Source: JBJHCA01 sp050485785 (GTDB taxonomy: Bacteria > Bacteroidota > Bacteroidia > Chitinophagales > Saprospiraceae). From it: a DNA stretch of 64,000 nt. Shown here one piece after another: positions 19,201-29,500 of the stretch. Both the position numbers and the translations under genes were made by a program. The notes below the pieces were generated by a model. It was not told the origin of the DNA. It worked only from the letters and a program-made list of their open reading frames with translations, and did not search any database. The stretch lies in NCBI GenBank assembly GCA_050485785.1, contig JBJHCA010000002.1:16632-80631 (forward strand), read 5' to 3'. Positions within the stretch are counted from its first letter, which is position 1. Each line of letters starts with the position of its first letter.

Positions 19201-22200
19201 AGCTCCCAATACGTAAATACCATATTGGACTCCACTGTTATTGATGTTGTATACCACGTTATTGAACACATTCACGGGTTCTTCTTCCGTACCGGCAACA
19301 CCGCTGAAATACAATGGATATGCCAGTGAAGTACTGCTGGCTGCCATTCCCAGTGAATTGTGGATGCGGTTAGCGGAAATTTCCGTTCCATTCCAGTTTC
19401 CGGCTAAGCAATAGATCCCATAGAATGAACCGGTAGTGGTTCGATTGGGTCTGGTCAGGTTATTGCCATGAATAATACTGGCTTCCATAGCTCGCAGGTA
19501 CATACCATACAAGTGATAATCGATGACCGTGTTGTTGGAAAACACGTTATTCGCAGAGCCTGTACCGGTAGTTGGGCCGTTAAATGTAATTCCGTAATAG
19601 CCGCCAATGACGGTGTTATTGGTAAGGGTAATGCTGTGTGCAGACATTCCGGCAGTAGTGGCTGTAGTCTGGCTGGTGCTTCCTACAATTCCGGCAAATC
19701 CCGTACCGGTTTGGTCGGTGTTATTCTCTACTATACAGTTGTTGATCGTAATGTGGGAAGCCATATCAGTGAAATGGATACCCCAGCCGAAAGTACCTGT
19801 TCCGGAGCTTTTGATGTGCAGGTTATCGAAAATTACATGACTGGCACCGCTGAACCTGATGGTTGATCTGTCACCGGTAACCGTTGGAGCAAAGTCAAGT
19901 ACATTGCCATTTCCATTGATGGTAACTGTATTGGTCGTGCTTGTGAGCGGAATGGGAAATACGTCTAATTGTTCGAAGGTGTAAGCCTGTTCCACATTAA
20001 GGACAACCGGGCCGGCTATACCACCGCAGTAAAGTGCTTCGAAAAACTGAGTGAAGCTTACAAAGTCCGGTTCAGCTCCGCCCAGCGTGTATGTACCTGC
20101 AGGGAGTGGAGGGCACAAGGTAGTGAACGAAAGAGGGCCGGTCCAGCCTGAGTAAATTCCCGCTCCACAAACAGCTTGTACGTAAACATCATAAGTTACC
20201 TGTGAAGTCAGGTTGTCGATGAGGAATGCGGTTGAGTCAGCAACTGCCATAGTACCACTTCCCTGTTCAAATCCCGTAAGCCCGTATTCAAAATTCCAGG
20301 ATATCGCATTGGAGTTGTCAGTCCATGAAATCCATGCATGAGTATCAAACAAGGCAGCCACTGCCAGATCAGAAACAAAGAGACATGTAGGAGGATCAAA
20401 CTGGAATGCACCCGGATCCGGGGTTTCAGGCCTTTCCACACCGTTAAAATCAAATGGGGCAACGGAAGTGAGGTCAGCACCGATGCTTTTAATATTTCCG
20501 TTTTGTGGAATGACAACTGATATTTCATCCTGAAATACCGGATTCTCAGCCACAGAAAGAGAGTCAAAACCCGCTGCCTGCCAGTTTTCTAGGGTTTCAT
20601 AAGCAGTACCACCAAAGAAACCAATATTATTGGTGCCACTTCCGCCGGCAAGGCTGATTACATTGTTATTGGAATTAACAATTGCCCCGGCATTGGTTAT
20701 GTAGATACCGGTTTTTTCTCCGGCATTGCCGTTGTTCACGTGGAAAATGTTATTCATAAGATTAACAGGTCCACCGGCAACGGAGAAAAAGAAGGGTCTG
20801 ATAGCACTGGTACCCGTTGACTCAGTGTGAGCCAGAGATACGGTATTATGGAAGATATTGAGATGCTCGGTAGCAGTACCCAACAAGTAAATGCCGTATT
20901 GAACACCTTCATTATTGATGTTATAAACCAGGTTGTTAAAAATATTCAACGGCTGCTCTTCTGTACCGGCAACTCCGTTGAAGTAGAGCGGATGGGCCAG
21001 CGAAGTTGAAGTTGCCACCATTCCTTTGGCATTGTGGATCCAGTTGTTTGAAATGGAAGTTCCGGCCCATCCGGAACCAAAACCGGCAATACCATAAAAA
21101 GCTGAAGCATTGGTCCGCGTTTGCCTGGTCATTTCATTTCCATCAATAACACTGTTTTCAAGCGATCGCAGATACATACCGTAGAAGTTGTAATCTACGA
21201 TGGTGTTATTGGTGATCACGTTGTTAAGCGATCCGGGGGCAGATGATGGTCCATTCAAAATGATGGCATAATACCCCCCCGAGAAATAGCAATTGTTGAT
21301 AGTGATATGGCTTGCAGACAAACCGGCCGTGGTGGCAGTAGTTGGACTGGTACTGCCCACTATACCTGCAAAACCCGTTCCGGTCTGTGCAATGTCGATA
21401 TCAATAGTACATCCTTCAAAGGTAATGTTGTTTGCCAGTTCATTCAAATGTACCGCCCAGCCAAAAGTTCCGGTGCCGGAGCTTCTGATATGAAGGTTAT
21501 CGAAAATGATGTGGCTGGCACCGCTTACTCTTAATGTAAACCTCTCTGCAGATACAGTAGGAGCAAAGTCAATCATACTGCCATTACCATTGATAGTAAT
21601 AGTATTGGTTGCACTGGTTAAGGGGACATTGAGAATTTCCACCTGTTCATAAACCGTGTCGGTCATTACATTCAATACCACCGGACCGGCAATTCCGCCA
21701 CAGTACAAGTCAGCAAAAAAGGCACTGTAGCTAGTGTAGTCAGGATCCGGACCACCCAGGGTATACGTACCGGCTGGAAATGGCGGGCATAAAGTAGTGA
21801 TGGTATACGGGCCCGCCCAACCGGAGAGGTCACCGCTTCCACAGTCTGCCTGAATGTAAATGTCATAGGATGCCAGTGAAACCAGTCCGGAGATCATAAT
21901 CGAAGTAGAATCGGCAATAATAACTGTTCCCGTACCCGGGGTAAAGCCTGCAGGGCCGTACTCAATATTCCAGAGCTGACCTTCGCTGATATCATTCCAA
22001 TTGAGCCAGGCATATACATCGCTTATAACAGGTGCATTAAAATCAGTAATCATCAGGCATGATGGAGGTGTAAATTCATATGCGCCGGGGTCGGGATTAC
22101 TGGGTCTTACTGTTCCGTTAATATCTACATCAACAATGCTGCTGAGGTTGGCACCAATCCCTTTGATATTAGCATTTTGAGGAATTACTGCGTTAATCTC

Positions 22201-25200
22201 ATCCTGAAAAAATGGATTATCTGTAACAGACAATGAATCAAAGCCGGCACCCTGCCAGTCGGCAAGCGTTGAGTAAACATTACCGCCAAAAAATCCAATA
22301 TTGTTGGCAGTGCTTGAAGTACTCACCATGCTAATCACATTGTTGTTGGATGTAACATTTGCACCTGCATTGGTGATATAGATACCCGTATGTACCGAGC
22401 TGTTTCCATTGTTAAAGTGAAATATATTGTTTCGCAAGTCAACAGGACCACCGGCCACTGAGAAGAAGAAACCTCTGATAACACTGCTTCCTGTCGCTTC
22501 GGAATTTGCAAACGATAGCGTATTATGGTAGATATTGAGGTGTTCGTTACCGGTTCCCAAAATATAAATACCGTATTGAGTGCCATCCGTGTTCATGTTG
22601 TAGACAATATTATTATAGATATTGACCGGGTCAACTGTTGTTCCTGAAACGCCACTGATATATAGCGGATAGGCCAAATTGGTACTGCTTGCCGCAAGTC
22701 CCAGCGAGTTGTGGATGCGGTTTGATGAGATATTGGTTCCCTGGTAATCGCCGGCTACACTGTAAATGCCATAAAAGCTACCAGTTGTAGTTCTGTTTGG
22801 ACGGGTAATCTCATTGTTATGAACACTGGAATGACTCAATCCTCTCAGATATATGCCATAAAGATGAAAGTCCCGTACAAGATTATTCTCAATCACGTTG
22901 TTGGAAGAACCCGGACCGGAAGATGCAGCATTAAATGCAATTCCGTAATAGCCACCAATCACTTCGTTGTTGGTAAGGGTAATATTATCTGCAGCAAAAC
23001 CTGCAGTTGTAGCACCAGTTGCGCTGGTACTTACAACTATTCCGGCGTAAAGCGTTCCGGTCTGAGTAACGTCAGTTTCAACAATACAGTTGTCGATGGT
23101 TATAAACTGGGATAGATTTGTAATCAGAATTCCCCAGCCAAATGTAGAAGTCGGAGATGAAATGATATGGAGATCCTGAACGGTAATGTATGAAGCACCG
23201 TCAAATACCATGGTGGTTCTGTCACCGGTCACAGTAGGTGAGAAATTAACCGTATTCCCATTACCTATTATGGTAATGGTACTGGTGTCAGAAGCCCCGG
23301 GAATTGCACTAAATTCAACTTTCTCATTGAATGGGCCCGAATTAGGCTCTACTACTACCGTCAAATGTCCGTTAACACCACCACAGTTAAAGTAATCCGT
23401 CAGTGCAGTGAAGTTTTCAAAATCAGAAGTCGGTGTACCTAATGTAACCGTACCACTGATCATGTTACACAGGGTAGAAAATGTAAATGGGCCTGCCCAG
23501 CCACTATTTATACCCATACCACAAATGGCCTGTACGTAAAAGTCATAACTGGTCTGCGAAGTAAGACCTGTTATATTGACTGATGTTCCCACAGTAACGC
23601 CCGATGTACCTGATCCCTGTGTGTAGCCTTCAGGTCCGTACTCATAGTTAAATGCAACTGAAGGTGAGTTTTCAAACCAAGACAAAAACATACTGACATC
23701 TGATGCAATAGCAGTAATCCCACCGGGTGCTGCACACGCTGGTGGTTCAAATTGAATGGCACCGGCAGATGGTTGTGCAGGACGCTCTACTCCATAATAA
23801 TCAAAAGGAGCTACTGTATTTAAATTTACACCAAGTGCAGAAACTGCACCGGTCTGAGGTGTAAGAAACAAAATATCATCAATAAAGGCAGGATTAACAG
23901 CTATACTGTTTAAGTCGAATCCCACTGCTTGCCATTCTGCAAGCGTCTCATAAGCAGTTGAACCCTGATGACCAATGTTATTGGTTCCTTCAGTACTTTG
24001 TAAGCTGATTACGTTGTTGCTTGTAGTTACATTGGCATCATTATTTGTTAAATATATGCCGGTTTTAATTCCGGAATTCCCATTGGTAATGTGGAAAATA
24101 TTGTTTCTGACTTCCACCGGCCCTGTACCTGCTACTGATTGAAAAAAACCGCGTATTGCACTTGTACCGGTAGCATCAGTATTGGCCAAAGAAACCGTAT
24201 TATGATATACGTTTACATGTCCTGTAGCAGTTCCAATAAAGTATATTCCATATTGGATGCCTATAGTATTAACATTGTAAACTAAATTGTTAAATACATT
24301 CAAAGGATTGCCGGCAAGGCCTGATGCTCCATTGCCATATATCGGGTATGCTGCGCTTGTGCTGCTTGCAGACGCACCCAAGGGATTGTGAATATCATTG
24401 TTTGAAACTACAGTACCGGGATTTGACTCACCCATCCAAATACCGTAAGTTACTACGTTGTTGGTACGTAAATCCCTGGAGATATTGTTTCGGTCAAACA
24501 CTCCATTCTCCTGCCCTTGAAACCTCAAACCCTGTGCAGCGTAACTCAAGATTGTATTGTTTGAAATCACATTGTTCTGGGCAAACGGAGCTGACGTTGG
24601 CCCCATAATTACAACCCCGTAATTACCGCCAATCATAGTACAGTTGGTCACTGTTAAATTTGAAGCAGCAATCCCGGCTATTAATGCCGAAGTATTGCTG
24701 TTACTGGCAATAAATGCCCCAAAATTAGCGGAAGTACCAAAAATAGAAGCTTCAAAAGTGCAATTTGTAAATGTTAAATGGTTGGTCTCATCCATTAATT
24801 GCACCGCATATCCAAACTCACCAGTTACGGTTCCTGTCCCCAATGCCAGAATGTGTAAACTATCAAAAGTTACATAGCTGGTTCCTTTCATTTTTAAGGT
24901 TGCACGTTCATTGGTGTTTGTAGAGAGAAATTGAAGGGTGTTTCCGTTTCCATTAAAAGTGATGGTTGAATTGGGCCCTGTGCCTCCTATTTCACCAATA
25001 ATAACCTGTTCAAAATATGGCCCTGAACCCGGCATCACATTAAACACAACTGAACCTGCAATACCGCATGAAATCGCATCAATAGCAGAGTTAAAATCAG
25101 GAAAGTCACCGGTTGCGCCAATGTAATAAGTACCGGCAGGAAAGCTTGGTGTTGTTTCTACAAAAACTGCAGCAGAGGTGTCGGATAGCGAACTATTGGT

Positions 25201-26004
25201 ACACTCTACAACACATGCATAATATGTATCCTCAGATTGAGTAACAGACACATTCAAGGATGTAGCTCCAGCTATTGGCGTCCATGGACCAGATGCTGTG
25301 GGTGAAGACATCCATTGATAGGTTAATCCTGTTCCCAATGTGTTTCCGGAAAGTGACAAATCAAAGGGCAGGTTTTCACAAGCAATAGTTGGTGCTACGG
25401 CAGTCCCGGCATCCGGAGTGCCGGAACACGGAGTAGCCAATGAATAAATTACACCTCCATTTACCTGCCTTGGCGTAAATGAATTAGCATTGTTAAATGT
25501 AAAGGCACAGCTGGCATCGGCAATTATAGTAACGGTTCCGTCTGAAAAGGTTGGTATATTAGTGTTTTGTGTTGGATGCACCGAACCTGTCCAATATAAT
25601 ATAACACCTATAGTATCACCCGCATTCAAAAAGAGGTCAAAAGTTACCGGGATTGTTTGAACTATTGGATTCGATGATGTTGTAGTCTGTCCGGTCATTT
25701 CTGCCGAGCCCAATTCAATCCAATTGGCATCTGCAAATATAGTTGAAGTTCCTCCAGGAGCACCGTTAACTTTGTTTTGATTGTAGTAAACAGTAGCTAT
25801 ACCCGATACATTATTAAATGCTCCACGGAAATTGTGTATAATGATGTTTTCGTTAGTGGTAAAATTGAAGACATAGCCGGCTCCACCACCCGTATTGCCA
25901 CCACCTGACAATGGAGGGACATTGTCAAAAGTTATTTGAGCTATGCTACTTTGTGTAAGTAACAAACTAAAGGCAAGGCTAAAAAAAAGTATAGGATTCC
26001 TCAT
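16264..26004 (-). CDS. Giant T9SS-secreted modular protein B (four beta-helix modules)
   Basis: The product has 3,246 aa. ATG 26004 (MRNPILFF) gives a standard signal peptide ending SIA-Q near residue 23; an in-frame codon at 26058 would bury it. The N-terminus differs from the other four: a Gly-rich jelly-roll-like domain (about 24-210) and an Ig-like domain (about 215-280) replace the GEVED and the unnamed module. Then come four beta-helix modules (about 286-755, 847-1315, 1407-1873, 1965-2431) joined by single FN3 domains, two more FN3, a CHU_C-like Ig domain interrupted by a CGGGVMF-containing cassette, PKD/Ig-like repeats and a type A sorting domain (YPNPFEQF). It has the most helix modules of the five. 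It is most like protein A in module sequence and terminator. It is probably a surface-displayed fibre or adhesin (inference). Confidence 0.9.
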   Translation of the reverse strand: MRNPILFFSLAFSLLLTQSSIAQITFDNVPPLSGGGNTGGGAGYVFNFTTNENIIIHNFRGAFNNVSGIATVYYNQNKVNGAPGGTSTIFADANWIELGSAEMTGQTTTSSNPIVQTIPVTFDLFLNAGDTIGVILYWTGSVHPTQNTNIPTFSDGTVTIIADASCAFTFNNANSFTPRQVNGGVIYSLATPCSGTPDAGTAVAPTIACENLPFDLSLSGNTLGTGLTYQWMSSPTASGPWTPIAGATSLNVSVTQSEDTYYACVVECTNSSLSDTSAAVFVETTPSFPAGTYYIGATGDFPDFNSAIDAISCGIAGSVVFNVMPGSGPYFEQVIIGEIGGTGPNSTITFNGNGNTLQFLSTNTNERATLKMKGTSYVTFDSLHILALGTGTVTGEFGYAVQLMDETNHLTFTNCTFEASIFGTSANFGAFIASNSNTSALIAGIAASNLTVTNCTMIGGNYGVVIMGPTSAPFAQNNVISNNTILSYAAQGLRFQGQENGVFDRNNISRDLRTNNVVTYGIWMGESNPGTVVSNNDIHNPLGASASSTSAAYPIYGNGASGLAGNPLNVFNNLVYNVNTIGIQYGIYFIGTATGHVNVYHNTVSLANTDATGTSAIRGFFQSVAGTGPVEVRNNIFHITNGNSGIKTGIYLTNNDANVTTSNNVISLQSTEGTNNIGHQGSTAYETLAEWQAVGFDLNSIAVNPAFIDDILFLTPQTGAVSALGVNLNTVAPFDYYGVERPAQPSAGAIQFEPPACAAPGGITAIASDVSMFLSWFENSPSVAFNYEYGPEGYTQGSGTSGVTVGTSVNITGLTSQTSYDFYVQAICGMGINSGWAGPFTFSTLCNMISGTVTLGTPTSDFENFTALTDYFNCGGVNGHLTVVVEPNSGPFNEKVEFSAIPGASDTSTITIIGNGNTVNFSPTVTGDRTTMVFDGASYITVQDLHIISSPTSTFGWGILITNLSQFITIDNCIVETDVTQTGTLYAGIVVSTSATGATTAGFAADNITLTNNEVIGGYYGIAFNAASSGPGSSNNVIENNLVRDFHLYGIYLRGLSHSSVHNNEITRPNRTTTGSFYGIYSVAGDYQGTNISSNRIHNSLGLAASSTNLAYPLYISGVSGTTVDPVNIYNNIVYNMNTDGTQYGIYILGTGNEHLNIYHNTLSFANSEATGSSVIRGFFFSVAGGPVDLRNNIFHFNNGNSSVHTGIYITNAGANVTSNNNVISMVSTSSTANNIGFFGGNVYSTLADWQGAGFDSLSVTDNPFFQDEINAVIPQNANIKGIGANLSSIVDVDINGTVRPSNPDPGAYEFTPPSCLMITDFNAPVISDVYAWLNWNDISEGQLWNIEYGPAGFTPGTGTVIIADSTSIMISGLVSLASYDIYIQADCGSGDLSGWAGPYTITTLCPPFPAGTYTLGGPDPDYTSYSAFFADLYCGGIAGPVVLNVMTDTVYEQVEILNVPLTSATNTITINGNGSMIDFAPTVSAERFTLRVSGASHIIFDNLHIRSSGTGTFGWAVHLNELANNITFEGCTIDIDIAQTGTGFAGIVGSTSPTTATTAGLSASHITINNCYFSGGYYAIILNGPSSAPGSLNNVITNNTIVDYNFYGMYLRSLENSVIDGNEMTRQTRTNASAFYGIAGFGSGWAGTSISNNWIHNAKGMVATSTSLAHPLYFNGVAGTEEQPLNIFNNLVYNINNEGVQYGIYLLGTATEHLNIFHNTVSLAHTESTGTSAIRPFFFSVAGGPVNLMNNIFHVNNGNAGEKTGIYITNAGAIVNSNNNVISLAGGSGTNNIGFFGGTAYETLENWQAAGFDSLSVAENPVFQDEISVVIPQNGNIKSIGADLTSVAPFDFNGVERPETPDPGAFQFDPPTCLFVSDLAVAALFDTHAWISWTDNSNAISWNFEYGLTGFEQGSGTMAVADSTAFLIDNLTSQVTYDVYVQAVCGAGIYSGWTGPLSFTTLCPPLPAGTYTLGGAEPDFVSFTQFFEALYCGGIAGPVVLNVEQAYTFEQLDVFPIPLTSTTNTVTINGNGNVLDFAPTVTGDRSTIRFSGASHVIFDNLHIKSSGTGTFGWGIHFTDMASHITINNCIVENNTDQTGTGFAGIVGSTSQTTATTAGMSAHSITLTNNTVIGGYYGITFNGPTTGTGSANNVFSNNTVIDYHLYGMYLRAMEASIIHGNNLTRPNRTTTGSFYGIYCLAGNWNGTEISANRIHNSLGMAASSTSLAYPLYFSGVAGTEEEPVNVFNNVVYNINNSGVQYGIYVLGATTQYINFYHNSISLANTQATGTSAIRGFWQSVAGSGPVVLKNNIFHIENGNNGVKYGIYITSTAAQVTSNNNVLSMQSTTGTSNIGYFGTDYSTLSAWQSAGFDSLSVTSNPQFVSAQLNLTPQNPAIKGLGENLTATVPVDIGGTVRSTTPDPGAVEFTVTDCAPVTNIVVSAITNDGATVSWDSPGTSTLWDIEYGPQGFIPTGVPTVSGVSNPFAISGLDPATTYEVYVRADCGASGTSIWTEPHWMDPVTFTTLDLCPAVSDIEVDDITSESVLVSWTDLGYALSWDIEYGELGFTPTGIPSVSGVTNPYTITGLNELSFYDVYVRANCGVDGTSFWTGPVSWFTLCAPPDLTVLGDTVCQGGTAMLSAGSLDTAASFAWYDQPEGGDILFEGDVFEIPGLQSTSTFYVSSVSGTVPIPNSLFTQNQGGNSCGGGVMFDILPNQDIAIDSFYARANATATNTTVNVYTRMGTYLGNELNPGAWTLHATINIPSTTSGQLFNIQLPTPIEIYEGELTGIYLNYNSAYTNVTGPTPYSNADLTLTVGSGLCGQFTGNNANRGFNGEVFYRAGFGCVSPRMPVTAVVEPAPMVNLGADVAFCEGDSILLEGPEGFDEYLWTITTTAGIDFSTAQSLMVAEAGTYALAVTSSQGCIGSDTFEITLTPLPQFEVVASATEVCMGDDVTLTASGANLVFSWSHDVENGVAFMPIETTTYTVTAINAEGCTSEQQIIIVVNEYPEVMANASATEVCAGDMVTLTGSGAESYEWSHGVTDGEPFTIEETTTFTVVGTANGCSSEAEVTIVVNPIPEVSLTPGVDSVCIESGSVNLTGGSPAGGDWSGTGVTGSIFDPSDLEPGVYTITYTFTDANGCTAEAQADIVVQTCVSIRDITLTNVAVYPNPFEQFVDVTWKQLPGMDAQLRIIDMTGRTLMLTTLDEQQASAGTYRLELNSLAAGSYILELRSGGAVFRSTMVKMK
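18712..25149 (-). repeat. Four beta-helix/FN3 supra-repeats in gene B
   Basis: Modules lie at 23737-25149, 22060-23466, 20386-21786 and 18712-20112. Successive starts are 1,683, 1,680 and 1,674 bp apart. Modules 3 and 4 are close to each other and both resemble module 3 of gene A in different halves, which suggests an unequal crossover. Confidence 0.8.
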
Positions 26005-26249
26005 GACATTTATGTTGTCGGTTAAGTGATTAAAAATAATGTGAAGTTTAAAAATCAAGCTTTCTGATTGATTTTTAAACCTTTACACTTCGGAGGTTAA
26101 AAAGATTCATGAAACCTCAAAAAGTTCAATAGATGCAATTGCAATAAATGACTCGAAAAAATACCAATAAAAAACAACTCAAAATAATTAATTGCCAGAC
26201 CTATAAACATCAAGCAATTAATAATATGTGAGCTTTCTTAAATTTGCTC
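26005..26249 (-). promoter_or_regulatory. Leader of giant gene B with a long perfect hairpin
   Basis: The leader of ~240 bases holds a perfect 13-bp inverted repeat (GTTTAAAAATCAA at 26046-26058 against its complement at 26068-26080, 9-base loop), starting 42 bases before the ATG. A second, shorter match (AACCT/AGGTT) follows at about 26079-26098. No T-tract follows on the minus strand, so it is not a plain terminator; an RNA stability or translation element is possible. Confidence 0.5.
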
Positions 26250-26257
26250 CAAAGATA
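26250..26257 (-). promoter_or_regulatory. -7 box of giant gene B
   Basis: The minus strand reads TATCTTTG, a common Bacteroidota -7 sequence. A TTTG at -33 was not found; the upstream region is A/T-rich. About 245 bases before the start codon. Confidence 0.5.
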
Positions 26258-26539
26258 AGGTTAGTTTTTTATAAGTTTTAAGGTATTTATACTTATTGTC
26301 CGGTTTATCTGACTTTTTTGACAAACCTGGCTGGGTAAGTATATCACAAAATGCTATCCACCATAACATTACATTGATTACCGGATTGCTAAGACCCAAT
26401 ACAGGTGCAATACTCACATGGTCAGTATCCAACCATGCCAATAAAAAAAAACCGGATGCCAGTATAAACAGACATCCGGTTGTTGAAGGTTTCAGCTTTT
26501 AAAATCGGGGTATAAATCTTCCCGTTCTTCTGCTGAAAT
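26258..26539. other. Gap between gene C stop and gene B promoter
   Basis: Apart from the gene C terminator at 26441-26481, nothing gene-like was seen here. Confidence 0.5.
26441..26481 (-). terminator. Intrinsic terminator of giant gene C
   Basis: A 9-bp stem, AACCGGATG (26450-26458) with CATCCGGTT (26473-26481), is followed on the minus strand by a run of about seven T. It is closely related to the gene E terminator (both have CGGATGCCA in the 5' arm on the plus strand). Confidence 0.8.
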
Positions 26540-29500
26540 CTAGTGTGATTTGATCATCGTTTTCCTGAACACGCTGTCACCGGAGCGAAGTTCAAGGATA
26601 AAGGTACCTGCTGGCAGTGATTCCAGTTCAAGTCTGAACGAACCTAATGCTACCTGTTGATCATTAAGGTCAACATATTTCAGTGTGCGTCCCAGTACAT
26701 CCACCAATCTGATTTCAGCTTTCGCGCCTGGAAGCTGATCCCATTTGATATCGACAAATCGATCAAACGGATTGGGGTAAACTTCCACATTTTGCAAAAT
26801 GGCATCGTGAACATTTGTACAATCTGCCACAATGATGGAATCAACTGCAAAGTTTGAACAACCGTTAGCATGGACGAAAGTATAGGTAATTACATGTACA
26901 CCTTCTCCTGCAGCTGCAGGATCAAACATGCCACCGGAAACCCCGGCACCTGTGTATTCTCCTCCCGGAGGATTGCCGCCGGTAAGTGCAAATGGTGCTG
27001 CATCATCGCAAATCTCTTCGTTAATATCAAGATCAACGGACACTTCCGGTGATGGCAATACCGTAATGGTGATCTCAGCAGTATCGGAGCAACCGTTGGT
27101 TGTTCCAATCACCGTGTAGGTCGCCGTTTCAGTTGGCGTAAATGGTTGGTTATTGGCAATACCACCACTCCATACAAACTCATCAGCACCACTGGCTGTA
27201 ATAATTACAGTTTCACCGGCACAAACTTCAGTGGAAGATGCTCCAACGGTAAGGCTTGGATAAGGAGTAACAACGATGGTAATTGACTCTTCAGTGACAC
27301 AACCTTCTGGGCTGGTAGCGGTAACTGTATACGTGGTTGTTTCTTCCGGTACAAAAGCCACACCGTTTTCAATACCGCCGCTCCAGCTATATGAAGCATC
27401 AGAACCACTGGCAATAAGGGCAACTGATTCGCCTTCACAAACAGCCGTTGTAGTTGCAGTTATGTTGACCTCAGGCAATTCATTGATAGTGATCAGAACT
27501 GCGTCAGTAGCCCAGCAACCGGGGCTCACTTCAATTTCGAGCGTGTAAATTCCGGAAGCGGTAACTTCAATATTTTGCGTGGTAAAAGTGTCAATACCTG
27601 CATCCGTTTCAGCAATCCATAGGTAATTGGTAAAACCTTCAGGTCCTTCAATCACTACCTCTTCGCCTTCACAAACTGTGATATCACCACCTAAATCAAT
27701 GCTGCCACCACCGGAAATCACCGAAGCCGTAACAGGAACACGGTCACTGGCACAACCAAAGCCGGAACGGTAAAATACTTCCCCGTTGAATGCCCGGTTG
27801 ACGTTATTGCCAGTAAACTGACCACAAAGTCCTGATCCCACGGTGAGTGTAAGGTCATCATTGGAAAATTCCACTAATCCAGTGGTATTAGTATAAGACG
27901 AAGCATAGTTGAGGTATATACCGGTAAGTATACCTTCTTCAAGCTCGAGTGGTTCAGGTAGTACAATGGTAAACAAAGTATTGGCTACAGTTGGCGGGCC
28001 TGTTATAGTGGAATGAAGTGTCCAGGCACCGGCATTGAGCTCATTGCCTTGGAAAGTACCCACTCTTGTGTATACATTGATCGACGCACTTCCTGCTGTT
28101 AATTGTGCACGGGCATAGAAACTGTCAATGGCAATATCCTGATTTGGAAGGATATTAAACATCACACCGCCGCCACAACCATTTCCACCGATATTCTGAG
28201 TAAACAATGAGTTGTTTACCGGGGTTGCCCCAATCACCGATGATGCGTAATAGGTTGTAGTTGACAAAAGGCCTTCTACAGCAAAGGTATCACCTTGATA
28301 CAACAGATCACCACCGGAAGCCTGGTTATACCAGTTAATATAAGCTTCCGGATTAGATGAGAAGGCCATCAAATAGGCTGTTTCTCCTTCACAGATAGAA
28401 TCTCCTACCACAGTAATATCCGGTGGCATACATGCAGTGGTAAAGGAAACCGGGCCAATCCAGTTGGATACACCTGAAGTGTCACAATCCGAGCGGACAT
28501 ACACATCATACTGCACATCCGGATCCAGGCCGGTCAGTAAATAAGGGTTGTCTGAAGTGGAAAGTGAAGGAATACCGGTTGGCGTAAATCCTGCCGTATC
28601 GTACTCAATTTCCCATGACGAAGCATCACCTAACTCTGTCCACGAAATGAGGGCAGAGCCGGGGCCGACACTGTCTACTGAAACATTCATCACATCGGGA
28701 CAATCGGGTATGGGCTCCATGGCTACCACCAAGGTCCATGTATTGTTATTCACATAGTTGTAGTTTACACCACATTCAGGAAGCGTACCCCATGTACGTT
28801 TGGCATCCAGCACAAAGTCTATTTCGCCGGTAAGCATGGCAAACATGGTAAGCCCTGTTCTGTTATACTGCCAGGTTCCGCCCAGTCCTACTCCGGCAAA
28901 GTACGAAGATTCCCCTACTCCGAAATCAGGAGCTAAAAGCCTGGATCTTTGTTCTGACATAAATGCACCTCCATGTGCAGTCATGTCGTAGGAGACATCT
29001 ACCGTGGTTACCCAGAATCCTTCGGGTATATCCACAGTTAAAACACCAGGACAGGTGGAAATAGTGGCCGTTGAAGCTCCAATGTCGTAGAATGTGGGAA
29101 TATCTCCATCCGTATAAGTAACCACTACGGCAAATTCAGGCCAAGTGGTAAAAGTTAATGGACCCACCCATATTGACACTTCATTGGTATCACAAACTGC
29201 CCTTACATACACATCGTATGTGGTGGTACCACTCAGACCGGAAATGAAATACGGATTGTCCGATGTGGTTACTGTAGGCACTCCTGTTGGTGTAAAGCCG
29301 GACTCACCATATTCTATATCCCATGTGGTAGCGTCACCGATCTCCGTCCAGGAAACCATCGCACCTAATGCACCAAGGCTGTCAACCTGCAAGCCGATAA
29401 CCTGTGGACACTCCGGAATTGGCTCCAGGGCAATGATCAATTGCCAGGTATTATTGTTGACGTAAATACAATCTGTACTACAAGTTGCAGGAACTGAGCA

